64,000 nucleotides of DNA from Reticulitermes speratus (GCA_021186555.1 JAJKFL010000011.1:34976923-35040922), one strand, 5' to 3'. Counted from the stretch's first letter, positions 1 to 11,432 are shown. The notes: a model not told the origin generated them from the letters alone. Translations and numbers: made by a program.

Positions 1-655
1 GGCTTGTAAGTAGCATTTAGAATGTACAGTAATAAATGGGTGTAAATGGATCGACTGTTTCCAGTTGACTTGGGATAGAATTCAGTGGTGGGCTTCCACA
101 AACTTATGTAAAACACACACTCAAAACAAATGAATTGTGAACAAAATGTCGTAACTAGCAACTGGCCATCTACAGGTTCTTAAACAAAGTCAATGCATCA
201 CTAAGAAGCAAGCAAGTCACCTTCCTGCACATTAAAACTTACATATTCATATATTCAAATTACAGCAGCCACTATTCTCACTATTTGGAACTACATGTCA
301 CTGTAAATAATGTAGCTGTGATGCTTCTGATGATCTGACAAGATCATGTACCATGTTAGGCATGTATAAAGTGACAATTACTAATTAAAAGCATAAGAAG
401 ATAGCTAATTTCTGAAAAGTGCATGAACAGTCAAGTGCTGATGTATATGATATGTAATAAACTATTTATACCATTCTCACGAACAGGGCGTCATATCAAA
501 ATTACAATACATTTGTCAAAAAATTGTGTTCATTTCTATACAACCGGCGAGATACGCGATATAAACAGCAACACCTCTGTATCCTGCACAGCCATAATGC
601 ACTCTGTACACTCGGTACAATCTGTAGATGTAAACCCTACACAATACATGTACAG
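1..655. other. No recognised gene
   Basis: AT-rich sequence with frequent stops. The first 20 bases resemble the block that recurs near 9,910 and 26,484, but the match ends there. Open frames overlapping on both strands at 423-901 show no family resemblance and run into the repeat that follows. Confidence 0.5.
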
Positions 656-900
656 GAGCGTTGATAGCTCAGTCAGTATGGTGAGAGCTGCGTTTCCGAT
701 CCTGATCGTCATACCGCAGCACCGTACATACAAGGAAGCAGTTCCTACTACTTGCAACAGATGGCAGGCCATGTTCCTATGCTGCACACCACGGCAAGTC
801 ACGGAAATACGACTCCAGTCCAACTTTAATATCGTAAATACCCTTACGACGTCTTGCTGGTCTTGGGTTTGCTGATGTAAAAGTGCGTTCGTTGCGATCA
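656..900 (+). repeat. tRNA-derived SINE-like repeat
   Basis: A TAGCTCAGTCAGTATGG segment at about 667-683 matches a tRNA-type polymerase III A box, and a degenerate B-box-like segment follows near 695-710. The downstream body is moderately GC-rich and shows no coding signature. The right boundary is approximate. It differs in body from the other SINE families in the window. Confidence 0.45.
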
Positions 901-1485
901 AAGGGCGAGGCTACAGGCTGGGTGGCAGAAATGGTCTATTCCTGCGAGTAAACGGATTTTATTTTCTGTAACAAATTCATATCAGTTGTGGGGCCCACCT
1001 GATCTGATATTCGAGTACCAGGGCCTCTTGCTTGTTTGAATGTGTCACGTGATAAGTGTACGCGGAAAGAACTTCGTTCTTGCGCCTTTTGAGCGGGATA
1101 GCGCTCGAATTGGTCGACGGGCTGTACGACCGCAAAATGCTGTTCGCTTCGCCAGACGGAATCTTCGCCACAAAGTCGAGAGCGGTTGCAGGGTAAAGCG
1201 GACGGTTGAAAATCTACTTACCCGTAATTAGCACCGAAGGTCAACAAATAATGGCGGTATACCACAACTCCCCAATACGCCACGGCGAAAAGTACCAGAC
1301 ACTTCGCTGTTTACGTGCTACACACGACACTTGTTACTGTTTAGACCACTTACATATTACATTCGGGTCACATCAAGAATGACAACAGACACTCCTCGCC
1401 CACCTAACACCCCCCTCCCTTCAGCGTTCCTTCCCCACTCTCGCCATTAGTCCCTTGTTATAATTATATGTGTACTTACAAAGTG
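901..1485. other. CpG-rich stretch, unassigned
   Basis: Between about 1,030 and 1,220 the sequence is rich in CpG compared with its surroundings, and both strands are open over about 60 codons. This could be a relic of a CpG-rich promoter or first exon, but no start, splice pair or family match supports a gene. The rest, to 1,485, has no recognised feature. Confidence 0.3.
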
Positions 1486-1722
1486 CCGACCTAGTGCCGC
1501 GCGGTCTAAGACGTGTTTCTGCGGCCGTTCGTTGCTGGATTGTGGTTCTAATCCCGCCGGGACAAGGATGTCTATCTCTTGATTGTTGTGCGTTATCAGG
1601 TAGAGGTCTCTGTGACGGCTGATCACTCGTCTAGAGGAGTCCTACCGATGTGGTGTGTCTGAGTGTGATCGTGAAGCCTCGATAACGAACGGCCTAGCCC
1701 CCGGGGCTGTTGCGCCACGAAA
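1486..1722 (+). repeat. tRNA-Leu-like SINE (family 2)
   Basis: The head reads like a tRNA with a variable arm: GCGCGGTCTAAGACGTG supplies the A-box region and TGGTTCTAATCCCGCC the B-box region. The body (TCAGGTAGAGGTCTCTGTGACGG, CTCGTCTAGAGGAGTCCTACCG) is shared with the copy at about 20,352-20,620, which confirms a dispersed family. Confidence 0.7.
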
Positions 1723-1903
1723 AATTATATAAATTAGCTATAAAAGCTGGTCTGAAAATGTGGGATTGTGATATAAACAGGACAATCACTGCTACTGGAT
1801 TAAAGTTGCGCACGAACAGTGTCATTGTGGTGCTACAGACACGGAGTAGTTCTGGTCTGCATGCGCTACAATCTGACTTTCACAGTTCCTGTGTCAAGTT
1901 AAT

Positions 1904-1986
1904 CTTACTCGCTATTCAGTTAACCAACAAATATTCAGTTAACCAACAAATGTTTGTGCATTTGTTGGTTAATTGAATAGTGAGTG
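1904..1986. repeat. Short imperfect hairpin
   Basis: Left arm ACTCGCTATTCAGTTAACCA is complemented by the right arm near 1,957-1,985. The GTTAACCAACAAAT piece is present twice in direct orientation before the inverted copy, so more than one fold is possible. It lies in otherwise featureless sequence (1,723-2,189). Confidence 0.6.
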
Positions 1987-2189
1987 GAAATGCACCGTGA
2001 AAGTAATCTAAAATTTAATCTTATTCGGTTCATGTAATGTGAAAATAATTTTTTTTACTGCAATATTATAGAAAGGAAAGAATTCATGACATTTCAAAGC
2101 AAACTGTAAATATTTCCACAAATTCTTAACTCTGACGATACAGGCTTCAAGTCTTTCTTTTCAAAGTGCTACTGGTATAATATTCTAAT

Positions 2190-3000
2190 TGTAACTGGAT
2201 GGAACATCAGGCGGAATTTCTAAGTCGGATGTTTGCTACAAATTGAAATATTTAACATATTAAGATATTTACATATAATTGGACTTATTATTTTCAATGG
2301 TGTCTTAGTAACGACCACATTGCTTATTAGGAAGAAAAAACGATGCAGTTACAAGCATTACGAAGTGTTTCCATTAACCAAGAGTGTTTACACAGCTTTA
2401 TAAAGGGCCCAACTGGGTCCGCATCTCTACCCCCCCCCCCCCCAAATACCTGATGAGGGGAAGAGATCGAGTTTCTGTATGGATCCATGGATGCCTTGGG
2501 TGGGGGGGGGGGTTTACACAAGTTCCCACACTGACCCCTTTCACCCAAAACCGGGTTCGAACTTGGAATCACATTCAAAGAAACTTTCACCCTCCAACTC
2601 CGGTCTGGTTGACAATATATCAACTTGTTGTCTCGTGTAATTTGAAATTTTGAGTGTAATTAAGTGATAAAATATTCACAGTTTCAGAAAACTCGTACAG
2701 CATTATGGTCTTACGAACAGGAGTCAATGAACCTTTGTTCGTAGCATTGCATTTCAAATGTTCGGATTTTCTTTACAGCGATGCTACCGATTTAGGTTGC
2801 ATTAATGCGTCATAAATGTGGGGATATTATGTCTGAACTTTGGGGAACTCGCAAGGTGTTGCCAGCTTATCGACTGAGTGATTGTAACGATTTAGAACAC
2901 AGCTTTATTACTTTCAGCAGACATAATTACAATACACATCGAGTTGTCAAGGCACATTGCTGCAGCTGCTGCCACCTACTCTCACCACCTCTTGCCCGGG
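2190..3000. other. Repeat block with poly-C and poly-G tracts
   Basis: Long C run near 2,430-2,444 and long G run near 2,501-2,512, facing each other across a segment ending in GGATCCATGGATGCCTTGGG. The equivalent block at 12,178-12,890 has no long runs, so the tracts are unit-1-specific expansions or homopolymer length errors. No gene seen. Confidence 0.6.
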
Positions 3001-3172
3001 TACTTTACGTCTTGAGGGTTCATCTGCCGACTGTGGTTGTCCAGGTCAGCTTTCGTGCCAGTACCTTGGTACCCAGACAGATATCCTTGGTACTTTGCGT
3101 CTTGAGGGTTCATCTGCCGGCTGTGGTTGTCCAGGTCAGCTTTCGTGCCAGTACCTTGGTACCCAAACCGAT
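3001..3172 (+). repeat. Tandem duplication, 90-bp unit, about 1.9 copies
   Basis: TACTTTACGTCTTGAGGGTT at 3,001 recurs at 3,091 as TACTTTGCGTCTTGAGGGTT, and the following 80 bases match with few changes. The paralogous position near 12,920-13,010 has a single unit, so the duplication arose in unit 1 only. Confidence 0.85.
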
Positions 3173-3217
3173 AACCTGTAAACACATAACTTCCGAAAAC
3201 GTTTGTTCATGTAATGA

Positions 3218-3505
3218 GGATGGCCGGGATTGCTCAATCGGTATAGCGACTCGCTCTGCGGGCTGGACGGTCCGGGGATCGAATCCCTGGGGGATTTTCC
3301 GCAGCCGTCCAGACCTGCCCTGGGGCCTACCCAGCCTCCTATGCAATTGGTACCGGGTCATTTCCGGCGATAAAACGGCCGGGGCGTGCCGTTAAACACG
3401 CACCTCTATCTAGCGCTGATTTTGAAGAAACAGTACACCTACAACCCCTCCTCACCCTCTGTGCCTTCATGACAGGTGATAGTGTAAAATTTACCTTTAC
3501 CTTTA
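3218..3505 (+). repeat. tRNA-derived SINE (family 1) with TTTACC tail
   Basis: Head: GGATTGCTCAATCGGTATAG (A-box region) followed by GGTCCGGGGATCGAATCCC (B-box region). Body: GGTACCGGGTC, AAACGGCCGGGGCGTGCCG, CATCTAGCGC-like segment. It ends in repeated TTTACC. Related copies lie at 9,640, 13,222, 26,210, 37,909, 41,680, 52,954 and 63,415. Confidence 0.85.
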
Positions 3506-3714
3506 CCGTCAGTGAATAAGACTATAGGACGTTTATTAGTGAATGACAAATCGGCAACACATTGAAAGACGCAGTCACGGATTAATATGTGGTGCCATCC
3601 CAGCATTTGCCTGGAGTGACTGAATGAAACAACGATAATCCCCAGTCCATGATAACCAATCTTCGAGTCAATAAAGAAAGCAGTCATTAACCAAACTGGA
3701 CTGGTCAGCCATTA

Positions 3715-3995
3715 CGACTCAGGAGGTTGACGCTCCCAGAATTTCTAGACAATCGGCACATGAAAGTGGCAAGATAGTGTTACGCACCGGCCGCCTTTAC
3801 ATCCAGGAGATACCTCTGGTTCTCATTCATGTTAGAGGTTGTGTCAATTCCAAGGCCATAGTGTGGCCGGAAGGATTAAGTAAATGACAAATCCCAATGA
3901 CCCCATAGGGAATCGAACCCGTGACTTTCAGGCTTGTAGCGCAGTGCCCCCATTAACGAAGCACAAGTGTTACCCACTTGGCTGCGATGTTCAGA
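3715..3995 (-). repeat. tRNA-derived SINE (family 3), minus strand
   Basis: Read on the minus strand it has a tRNA-like head (GGGAATCGAACCCGTGACTT on the plus strand is the B-box region in reverse) and a body matching the plus-strand copies at 21,472, 26,897 and 42,266. A second minus-strand copy lies at 13,725-13,995, at the equivalent place in unit 2, so this insertion predates the unit 1/unit 2 duplication. Confidence 0.8.
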
Positions 3996-4068
3996 AAATT
4001 TGGGGGAAATTAAGTATGTGCAGGAGGAAAGCGTGCTCAGAACATTTAACTACGGTGGTCACCTAGGA

Positions 4069-4582
4069 CAGTGGTATTCTACCTGGGGTACGCGAAGACA
4101 TCTTAGGGGGTACGTAAAGTTAAATATAATATATATAATATATATATATATATTATTTCATGATGAACACTGAATCATCAGGACCAGATTTAGGGTTAGC
4201 CACAAGAGACCGGACGTAAGGACATGCGATTTGGGAGCGCCATTTTTTCTCTCTCTCCTTTATGCGATTCTTATCTGGGCGGCTAGTTTCATTTTATTCC
4301 ACATAGTACATATAATTTTGCTTTGCTAAAATACCTTTGTTCCTTTATTAATTTTTATACGATAGGCAATAATATATTTGTTATTTAATAGCTTGACTCT
4401 CCTTTTTCTCATCTAAAACATATTATTTAATACATTATTTTGGATGTAATTTATTTAACTTATTTTAGATGTAGATTATAGACTATGTATAACTTCAATT
4501 ATGCACCAACAGATTTGGGGGTACAAAGTTGAAGAGAAATTATATCTGGGGGTACGCGAACAAAAAAGGTTGAATACCACTA
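4069..4582. mobile_element. Non-autonomous hAT (Charlie-like) element
   Basis: The ends are inverted: CAGTGGTATTCTACCTGGGG at 4,069 and its partner GGTTGAATACCACTA ending at 4,582. The terminal sequence, followed by a GGTACGCGA-type motif, is typical of hAT elements. Flanking 8-mers ACCTAGGA (4,061-4,068) and ACCTTGGG (4,583-4,590) match at six of eight bases, as expected of an old 8-bp target duplication. The interior is AT-rich and non-coding and includes the TA microsatellite at about 4,124-4,154. Confidence 0.7.
4124..4154. repeat. TA-rich microsatellite
   Basis: Runs of ATATATA inside the non-autonomous hAT element, with several interruptions. Confidence 0.85.
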
Positions 4583-4590
4583 ACCTTGGG

Positions 4591-6179
4591 TATTGTATTT
4601 GTCATTTTTATAAACGGCTAACATGTATTGAATACTCAGCCATGAAAGTCATTATTTTATTTCACCAAACGAACTAAACAAATTTAAATGTAACTGGACT
4701 TTCTAAAATTAAAAACTGGACAGTACTTTACAATACCAAGTTAAAAAATGAGACAAATATACCAAATGTTTGCTGTTTTTTGAGGGACATACGGCACACC
4801 CCGTAAGCACGCCTATGCTTAGGTTACAAAGCTCCGTTTTTTTCCAGTTTCTTCCCTTGCATTTTGTACGTCGAATTCATACATCGTCTCAAGGTTGGCA
4901 GCACTCACACTCAACAGGAACTCATTACGTTTGCCAGCATATAGCGACACAAAATGCAATCCGCGGAGATATACTTGAATTTTTGTAATAGTCATAAATT
5001 CCAAGTCACGCTTGCTATTCAGTGACAATGCTAAAGGAAGTTTTCTTCGAAGGATATTCTGTTTTCATGTCAGTGACAGAAATTTAATATACATAGTCAA
5101 TAATATATATTCCACTGACACAACTTTATATGAATAATTTTGTATCAAACACAACACACAGCAAGTAATTTAAGATCAACAAAACATGTTACCAACCGTC
5201 ACTTCAGTTAGTGTCACTATGTTGGCAACTCATGCGTTACGGTCTCACTGTGATAGACACTGCTTCTGTTGTTCAAAGTCTTGCGGGCTGATGAACGTTG
5301 AACAGTCAATTGTTACAAGGGATATAAATGCCTCCTCTTTTTGAGTTATTTCGGTTCAAAAATTGAAAGGGGTTTCAATAGGGCCAGCTAAGAACAACGC
5401 TCTGGTGAACCTTACCTTGCCCAGTTCGTGTGTCGTTCGGATTAAACTGATTGGCTGTGTTGTCCTGTGCTGAAACACAAAATGTAGCGAAACATTTCAG
5501 TTAATAGAACATGGGTGTTCACGTTCTTTGTTTGAACTGCCCCACCCTCCCCCCCCCCCCCCCCCCACGTAGAGTCGGAAATGAAAAGCTTTGCATATGA
5601 AATCCATGTTTGTAATCAGCACTGCAATACACTGCTACCGTGGAGCGAAGAGAAGTGTAAAAAACTTACTGAATGAATGCATTTTACCATTAATTTTCAG
5701 TTTTCTAATCAACGAATGCACTTTTTATTTTCGTATTTCTGATCAATTCACCCAACACATGTTTCGGCCGTAACTCGACCATCATCACGGTACATCGATA
5801 AGTTCACTTCACTGTTCACTGGTCCATTTGGTATTATCACAACCGTTACACTGTTTGAGGCTATTATTTACAATCACAATCACCAATATACAAAATTTCT
5901 TCAAGTAGTTTCTTTAAATGTCTTGATGTATATAGCATTTATCTTGCGTTTGAGGTATATAGTGTAGCACTATAGACTGTAAATATAGAGCACTATGTCG
6001 TTGGTAGTTGTTGGAATCGTTAAAATTATTATTACTAAATATTGTTAAAATTACTGGCAGTTGGTCTTGTATTGACGTCCGTATGCTGCTGTTGTTATTG
6101 TGCTGTTGCGTGGTTGTGACTGGCCATATATATACTCGTATATATATTATATTCATTTTCAGTATGATTTTAATTGAAC
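4591..6179. other. Unit-1 block, no gene; long C tract
   Basis: This corresponds to 15,970-17,030 in unit 2. It includes a minus-strand open segment (4,819-5,055) whose counterpart at 16,180-16,335 is longer. A long C run lies near 5,549-5,566. Near 5,757-5,795 there is a CATGTTTCGGCC...CCATCATCACGG motif of the type found in the foldback elements. Nothing else recognised. Confidence 0.45.
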
Positions 6180-7220
6180 AACTGACCGTAACATCAATCT
6201 TCACAGCCGAGCAACTCCAAATATAATCAAACAAAATACATTATATTTACCACCTAGCTCATAGCAGATAATATTAAAAAAGTTATCATTATTCGTTCCA
6301 TATGTTGAGTCACTGAAATGCAAAATGGTGGAAGTATTTAAAAAAAAATTGCGTGCATAGACTATACCGTGTAACAGAGACTGAGATCTATGAACTGGCA
6401 AAATTATAGCTCTGGATCGCCAGCCCGTAGCTCGCAGGCAACATATTGCACGCGGAGACAATTGTAATGAGAAAACGTCTTTCATCCCTTTCCCTGGCAA
6501 AGTCGAGATAGACCGGTGAAGCAGTTTTGAAAAACTCATGAAACGTGTATTTATGGACACATACATTACGTTACATTACAAATTCATTCTGTAAAAAATT
6601 CGACAAAAAAATAGGCGATACCTTAGCCCAGGTTCAAATTTTATTTTTATGTATTTACCTACTATTACCAGTACATTTTTATTGCACCTGACGTATACAC
6701 ACGTACACAAAGTTATACGTATAATTATACTTAGGCCTACGCTGCCTCGTTCTTCATTCTGTGTATTGCAGTTCACGTTGCCCGCATGCAGACCAAATTT
6801 TGCCGAAGTTACCCTAACCACATAACACGTTCAGCACGCCTGTTGTAGCTAGTTGCTACTTTACCCCTCGCAGCACAGTGTATATGACGATAGCGCAAAG
6901 ATAATATTACTGTGCTCGCAGGCAAAGTTGTGTAATTTATCTACACGAAGTAGACGTAATCCACACCACTTTACCTTTCAGAGGCTCACTTACAAATATC
7001 GTTTCAGCAGACTTACCACCACTCCAAAACGAACCCATTATGATTTGGTAAAAGAAACACACCCTCTTCTTCGGCGACTTAACTCCGACTTAACTCGAGT
7101 CTGGTAGCGGTCGCGTGTTATATATAGACGTACTGGCTGGCCAGCATCGTTAGGTTCATCGAACGTGCTGCTGCACATCCACACATGCGCGTGGCTGACT
7201 TACGGGGTGCGAACGAGTAG
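6180..7220. other. Repeated block G, copy 1 (no gene recognised)
   Basis: Recurs at about 18,990-19,970 and 59,515-60,065. It carries shared landmarks such as CTCTGGATCGCCAGCCCGTA (6,410) and GTTCACGTTGCCCGCATGCA (6,771). Minus-strand open frames of 80-120 codons are partly conserved but accumulate indels between copies, which argues against selection on a protein. Confidence 0.5.
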
Positions 7221-7324
7221 GGAGGTGACGTGGTTTTGACACATATGGAGGTTACGTGGCTTTGACACATATGGAGGTTACGTGGCTTTGACACATATGG
7301 AGGTTACGTGGCTTTGACACACAT
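7221..7324 (+). repeat. 26-bp tandem repeat, four units
   Basis: GGAGGTTACGTGGCTTTGAC-type units start at 7,221, 7,247, 7,273 and 7,299; the first reads GTGACGTGGTTTT. The paralogous site near 20,079 has one unit, so the array expanded after the unit 1/unit 2 duplication. It may also contract or expand in the population. Confidence 0.9.
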
Positions 7325-8269
7325 TTTATCTCAGAACGGCTTCAATCTTTTATCTTCCAATTTTATGATCATTTTACAAAAAAATTAATTACTGATATAA
7401 TGCTTGTATACCGGGGAAATTCTGAGCGGTCTGCTGAAGTATGTACTGTATTGCACAAGAATTTTTGTTCGAAGGTGCAGAATTATAAAAATGTCCATTC
7501 CGTGCATTTCGGATGAAATACAGTATATTTTAATCACAATATTTTTAAACCGCACATTTTCTATACTCAAAAGATATCAACTGCAGTTCAGACTACCAGC
7601 TATGAAACTTTGTAAATATGATTTCACCATTTGTAGCCGTTTCTAACCTTGGCACATGTACACCCTGAGGATGGTATTTCTTACCGGAACATATAGGAGT
7701 AGTGTATTTACTATTTATATGTACTTGATATTATGCATTTGGTTGGTTTTGTAATGAAATACATTGAAAGTGCAGATTTTCTGCTTGGTATATTTTATTG
7801 TGCTATCTATGTAATGTATTCATACGCGGAAATGTATGGGTTCATATGTGATTACCAGACTTCTGGAGGAACATGCTTTTAAATCGTCGTCCTCCCTGAA
7901 GATGGAGGCAGTTGGCTAACTCCGAACAAATCGGTAACAACCTACGAAACTACACGTCGTCATATCCCATAAGACTGTACTCTTACATGTTCATCATCGT
8001 GAAAACCTTAAATCCCACATTACATTATTAGTTACGTGCCTGATAGGCAGTTTACTCGTATTCTTATGTCCAAAGTCGCCGTTTCGCAACATCTGTCCAT
8101 TTATGCCCAATCATATGCTGCAATAGTACCTCAAAGCAAGTCATGACTGCCTTGTCCTACACCCTCTCCAATCCAATTCATAAACCTACAATCAATCATC
8201 TGTGTTTTCGACAATTTACAGCGATGCATCTTAAAACGTCGTTAAATAAGCCAACATGTATTCTCTAAG
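7325..8269. other. Unit-1 block, no gene
   Basis: AT-rich. From about 7,820 onward it matches 24,830-25,280 and 62,228-62,690. It contains CCTGAGGATGG...ACCGGAACATAT near 7,663-7,692 and CCTGAAGATGGAGGCAG near 7,893, related to the foldback-element motif. No coding evidence. Confidence 0.45.
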
Positions 8270-8734
8270 CAGTGGCGGACTGGGTCTAAAAATATTGGTT
8301 GCCAGGAGACAAAGGGGGCCCACCCACAACTATTAGGCTATAATTTAATTTTTATAAGAAATAAATACAATTTTCAAAAAAATACATGTGGAAAAAAGGT
8401 ACAATTAAAATTTTTGCGAAATAAATGTATATTTTTTTAGTAATTACAGTGTACATATATTGTACATATTACTGGCAGTATACAGTAGATACTAAATGTA
8501 AATACAGATTGTTATAATTGAATTTTTAAATTATTTCTTTTTAATTTTAAATAAATGGTGGATTTTATCAAAATAGTAATAAAACGTAAATTTTAGTTGC
8601 AGCCAGTAATAATATTGGAACTTCTATTATATTTTCAAGCTACTAAAAGGTCATTAACATTTTTAACATATTGTCTAATGTTTAAGGGGGCCCACTTGCC
8701 ATCGGGCAAGCTGACACCCTGGCCAGTCCGCCAC
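8270..8734. mobile_element. AT-rich non-autonomous DNA transposon
   Basis: Terminal inverted repeat of at least 12 bp: GTGGCGGACTGG at 8,272-8,283 and CCAGTCCGCCAC at 8,723-8,734. Each end carries an inner GGGGGCCCAC motif and the centre is very AT-rich. The paralogous sites at about 25,274 and 62,682 read CTCTAAGGCACGTAAGCC without the element, so it is a unit-1-specific insertion. No clear target duplication is visible, so the superfamily is uncertain; the CAGTGGCGG end suggests hAT. Confidence 0.7.
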
Positions 8735-9639
8735 GTAGTCCTCGTGCAGATAACTTTATCAACGTGTGTTTGCATTACGTTGTGCAATAAACATCAGGGA
8801 ATGTCACTAGGTTGACCAACTTAAAACGTCCTAGCCCACAACTGCGCAATAATATCTCAGTGAAATTCTGTCGCTCGTTTTCCCTTACTTTGCCAAACAG
8901 TCTGTGTATTTCGGTCTGTCCCATGTCAAGGTTACAGCAGACGGACTCCACAGTGTATATTATGCCTGTTAATAATTGTGTTGTTCGTATGTCATTTTGT
9001 GTATGTGTGGTTGGCGATACTGTAACCTACACCACGTGACATGACGTCACAGGATGTCTACATGGCAGTATTCTGCTTTTCGTGCTGTGTAAGCAAACAA
9101 CCTTTGCTTTATACAAGCAAATAAAAGCTTATGAAATGTATCTGTAATCTGAACGGTTTGGTTCTGTACTTTACTGATAATCCCAGACAATTCTGCGAAC
9201 TCTCTTCAAGGTAAAGCCTTTGGGGTCACGCGTTTGAAACTCGTCGTGTGCAGCTGGCAACACTGCGCATAAGCAGCCGGGAAGCTAGCACATCCCTGCG
9301 CGATGGGGAAGTGCTGGATCTCGTAAAGAGTGAGTTGATATAGGTACTTCATATTGTAAGAGCGTTTATGGAACTGTTTAACGATGCTTTGTAGATAAGT
9401 TCGTAGTTTCTTGGAAAATCGCATTATCAACTGAAGATTTTAGTCGGTGTAATTTGTGCAGAGATATCACGAAACGTTCCCAGCCTCATGAGTGAAAAAA
9501 GTAGTCCGTTTTAAATTGCTGCTGTTGGGTACAAAGGCCGGCCAACTATGAACGTGGCACCCACACACGGCCGTTGACTCACAAAACAACAGAGTACATT
9601 ATTGCCAAAAATAAGTCAGGTTACCCTACATTTTGGTCG
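8735..9639. other. Unit-1 block J, no gene recognised
   Basis: Matches 25,285-26,180 and 62,695-63,400. An open frame of about 75 codons is retained in all three copies, but there are frame differences at its ends and no family match, so it is treated as non-coding. Confidence 0.45.
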
Positions 9640-9915
9640 ACTCGCTACGTGCTGGACTGTCCGGGGTTCGAACCCCGGTGGAAGCAAGAGATTTTCCCTT
9701 CTAATTGCCGTTCAGACCTGCCCTGGGGCGCATTCGGTCACATCTATAATACGTCCTGGGGTTTTTTCACTGGGCGTCGGGTGGGAGGTGTAAAGCGGCC
9801 GGGGCTTAGCGTTGATCCACCCCCGTCTAGCGCTGTGGTTGAAAATAAGATCTATACCTGAACACCCCCTCTGTGAATCGTATGGCATATTGGGCGACCT
9901 TTACCTTTACGGCTT
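9640..9915 (+). repeat. SINE family 1 copy
   Basis: CTGTCCGGGGTTCGAACCCC gives a near-perfect tRNA B-box region. The body has GACCTGCCCTGGGG, AAAGCGGCCGGGGCTTAGCG and CCGTCTAGCGC, and the end is CCTTTACCTTTAC. Equivalent insertions occupy 26,210-26,480 and 63,415-63,655. Confidence 0.8.
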
Positions 9916-10109
9916 GGAAGTAGCATTTCCTGCGCACAATATAACCCCAGCTGTTTTGCCTTCACGGTTCGGTCGCTAGAGACTCGTTTGTTGAAAACAG
10001 GAACTCAAGTGCACAGCTTTGTGAAACGACGCGCAACCGTAGACGCTGCCCCTCGGCCCCTAACAGATCAACTTTACCAAAACGTCATCACACTAAGAGG
10101 TCCGCAGAC

Positions 10110-10740
10110 TAACTAACTAAGAGTCCTTCTTGAGAAGCTAACAGGTCGTCAGCTAGTCAAGAAATTCCCCGCGTTTTATGGAACCCGAAGGTTCATTACC
10201 GCACTCACAACAGCCCGCCACCTGTCCCTATCCTGAGCCATATCAATCCAGTCCATGCCCCCATCCCACTTCTTGAAGATCCATTTTAATATTATCCTCC
10301 CATCTACGCCTGGGTCTTCCAAGTGGTCTCCTTCCCCCAGGTCTCCCCACCAAGATCCTGTATGCATCTCTCCCCTCACCCATACGTGCTACATGCCCCG
10401 CCCACCTCATTCTTCTCGATTTGATCACCCGAATAATATTTGGTGATGAGTACAGATCATTAAGTTCCTCGTTATGTAGTCTTCTCCGCTCCCCTGTTAC
10501 CCCGTCCCTCTTAGACCCAAATATCCCCCTCAGCACACTATTCTCGAACACCGTCAGCCTATGTTCCTCCGTCATGTGACAGACCAAGTTTCACACCCAC
10601 ACAAAACAACAACAAAATTACAGTTCTGTATATCTTAATCTTTGTATTTTTGGATAGCAAACTGTAAGACAGAAGATCCTGCACCCAATGATAATAAGCA
10701 CTCCCCGAATTCAATCTGCTCTTAATTTCTTCCTGAATGA
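10110..10740 (-). mobile_element. 3' end of a non-LTR retrotransposon (LINE) with target duplication
   Basis: Minus-strand reading gives the C-terminal part of a LINE ORF2 protein. In order it shows an EEIKSRLNSG segment, [14 protein letters not shown], a [11 protein letters not shown] segment and [15 protein letters not shown]. At least two frameshifts separate the pieces, so it is dead. It is bounded by an 11-bp direct repeat, GGTCCGCAGAC, at 10,099-10,109 and 10,741-10,751. The paralogous sites near 26,700 and 42,070 have no insert. It is a 5'-truncated insertion specific to unit 1. Confidence 0.85.
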
Positions 10741-11261
10741 GGTCCGCAGACACTGTGACGAAAACCGCGATGGGCAGGAGTAAGCTGCACAGACTGTACC
10801 GACTTGCGATTTAAAAATCCAAAACACGAATAGAATGGCGTGGAAGCAACCCCAGACCAGATTTTGTAACTTTGCCATCCCTCCCCCACCACAACGGCGC
10901 ATGAAGACTCTCCTCCACATAGCGCCGAGGTTAAGAATGAGTGGAGCTATACCTCTACTCCCATTACATACCTTCATGCCGTGGGCACGGGAAACTTTAC
11001 CTTTGGACATCCGATTTCCGAAGTCGGCTTGAAGAACAGGTGGAACACCTCTGGTCGTTAATATTTGCAGTGCTTGAAATGGTTGTACATACGTTGATGC
11101 ATAACGTACTTAGCTGTCAATTGCGTCATGTCTCTGGGCAGTGCCTGCATCTGCCGTCGTGCTCAGGCACAAGACACAACGGTACTCTGTAGTAATAATG
11201 CGAACAAAATACTGCAGAAAGGTACTTGTACGTGATTTCAGGCTTCCGCCGCGGTGTAAAT

Positions 11262-11432
11262 AAGATCTACGCTCTTCTGGGGTTTTAGAAGCGTAGAATG
11301 GTTGTTTGTTACCGGTATCCACGACTGGACTGCTGGACCATTGAAGATGGAACCGACAGGTTGTCCCGAAACGTCGGGGAAAACTACCATTCTACGCTGC
11401 GTAAAATCCCAGAAGAGCTCAGATCTCAAGAT
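11262..11432. repeat. Inverted repeat around a CCGAAACGTCGGGG motif
   Basis: AGATCTACGCTCTTCTGGGG at 11,261 and GAAGCGTAGAATGGT are mirrored by ACCATTCTACGC and CCCAGAAGAGCTCAGATCT at 11,387-11,429. The loop holds TTGAAGATGGAACCGAC and CCCGAAACGTCGGG. Paralogous copies are at about 27,402-27,562 and 42,762-42,930. The protein-like translation of this segment is a repeat signature, not a gene. Confidence 0.75.

Noticed and set aside
1-20. Start of another unit copy at the left edge
   Set aside because: GGCTTGTAAGTAGCATTT matches 9,910 and 26,484 for under 20 bases and then diverges; too short to rely on.
423-901. Overlapping open frames of 150 and 121 codons on opposite strands
   Set aside because: They run across a tRNA-like SINE head, show no family motif, and have no splice or start context.
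8812-9039. 75-codon frame kept in three copies (also 25,309 and 62,719)
   Set aside because: No family motif, frame ends differ by indels, and conservation is explained by duplication.
10176-10753. Host gene on the minus strand
   Set aside because: Translation is the C-terminal part of a LINE protein with frameshifts, bounded by a target duplication.
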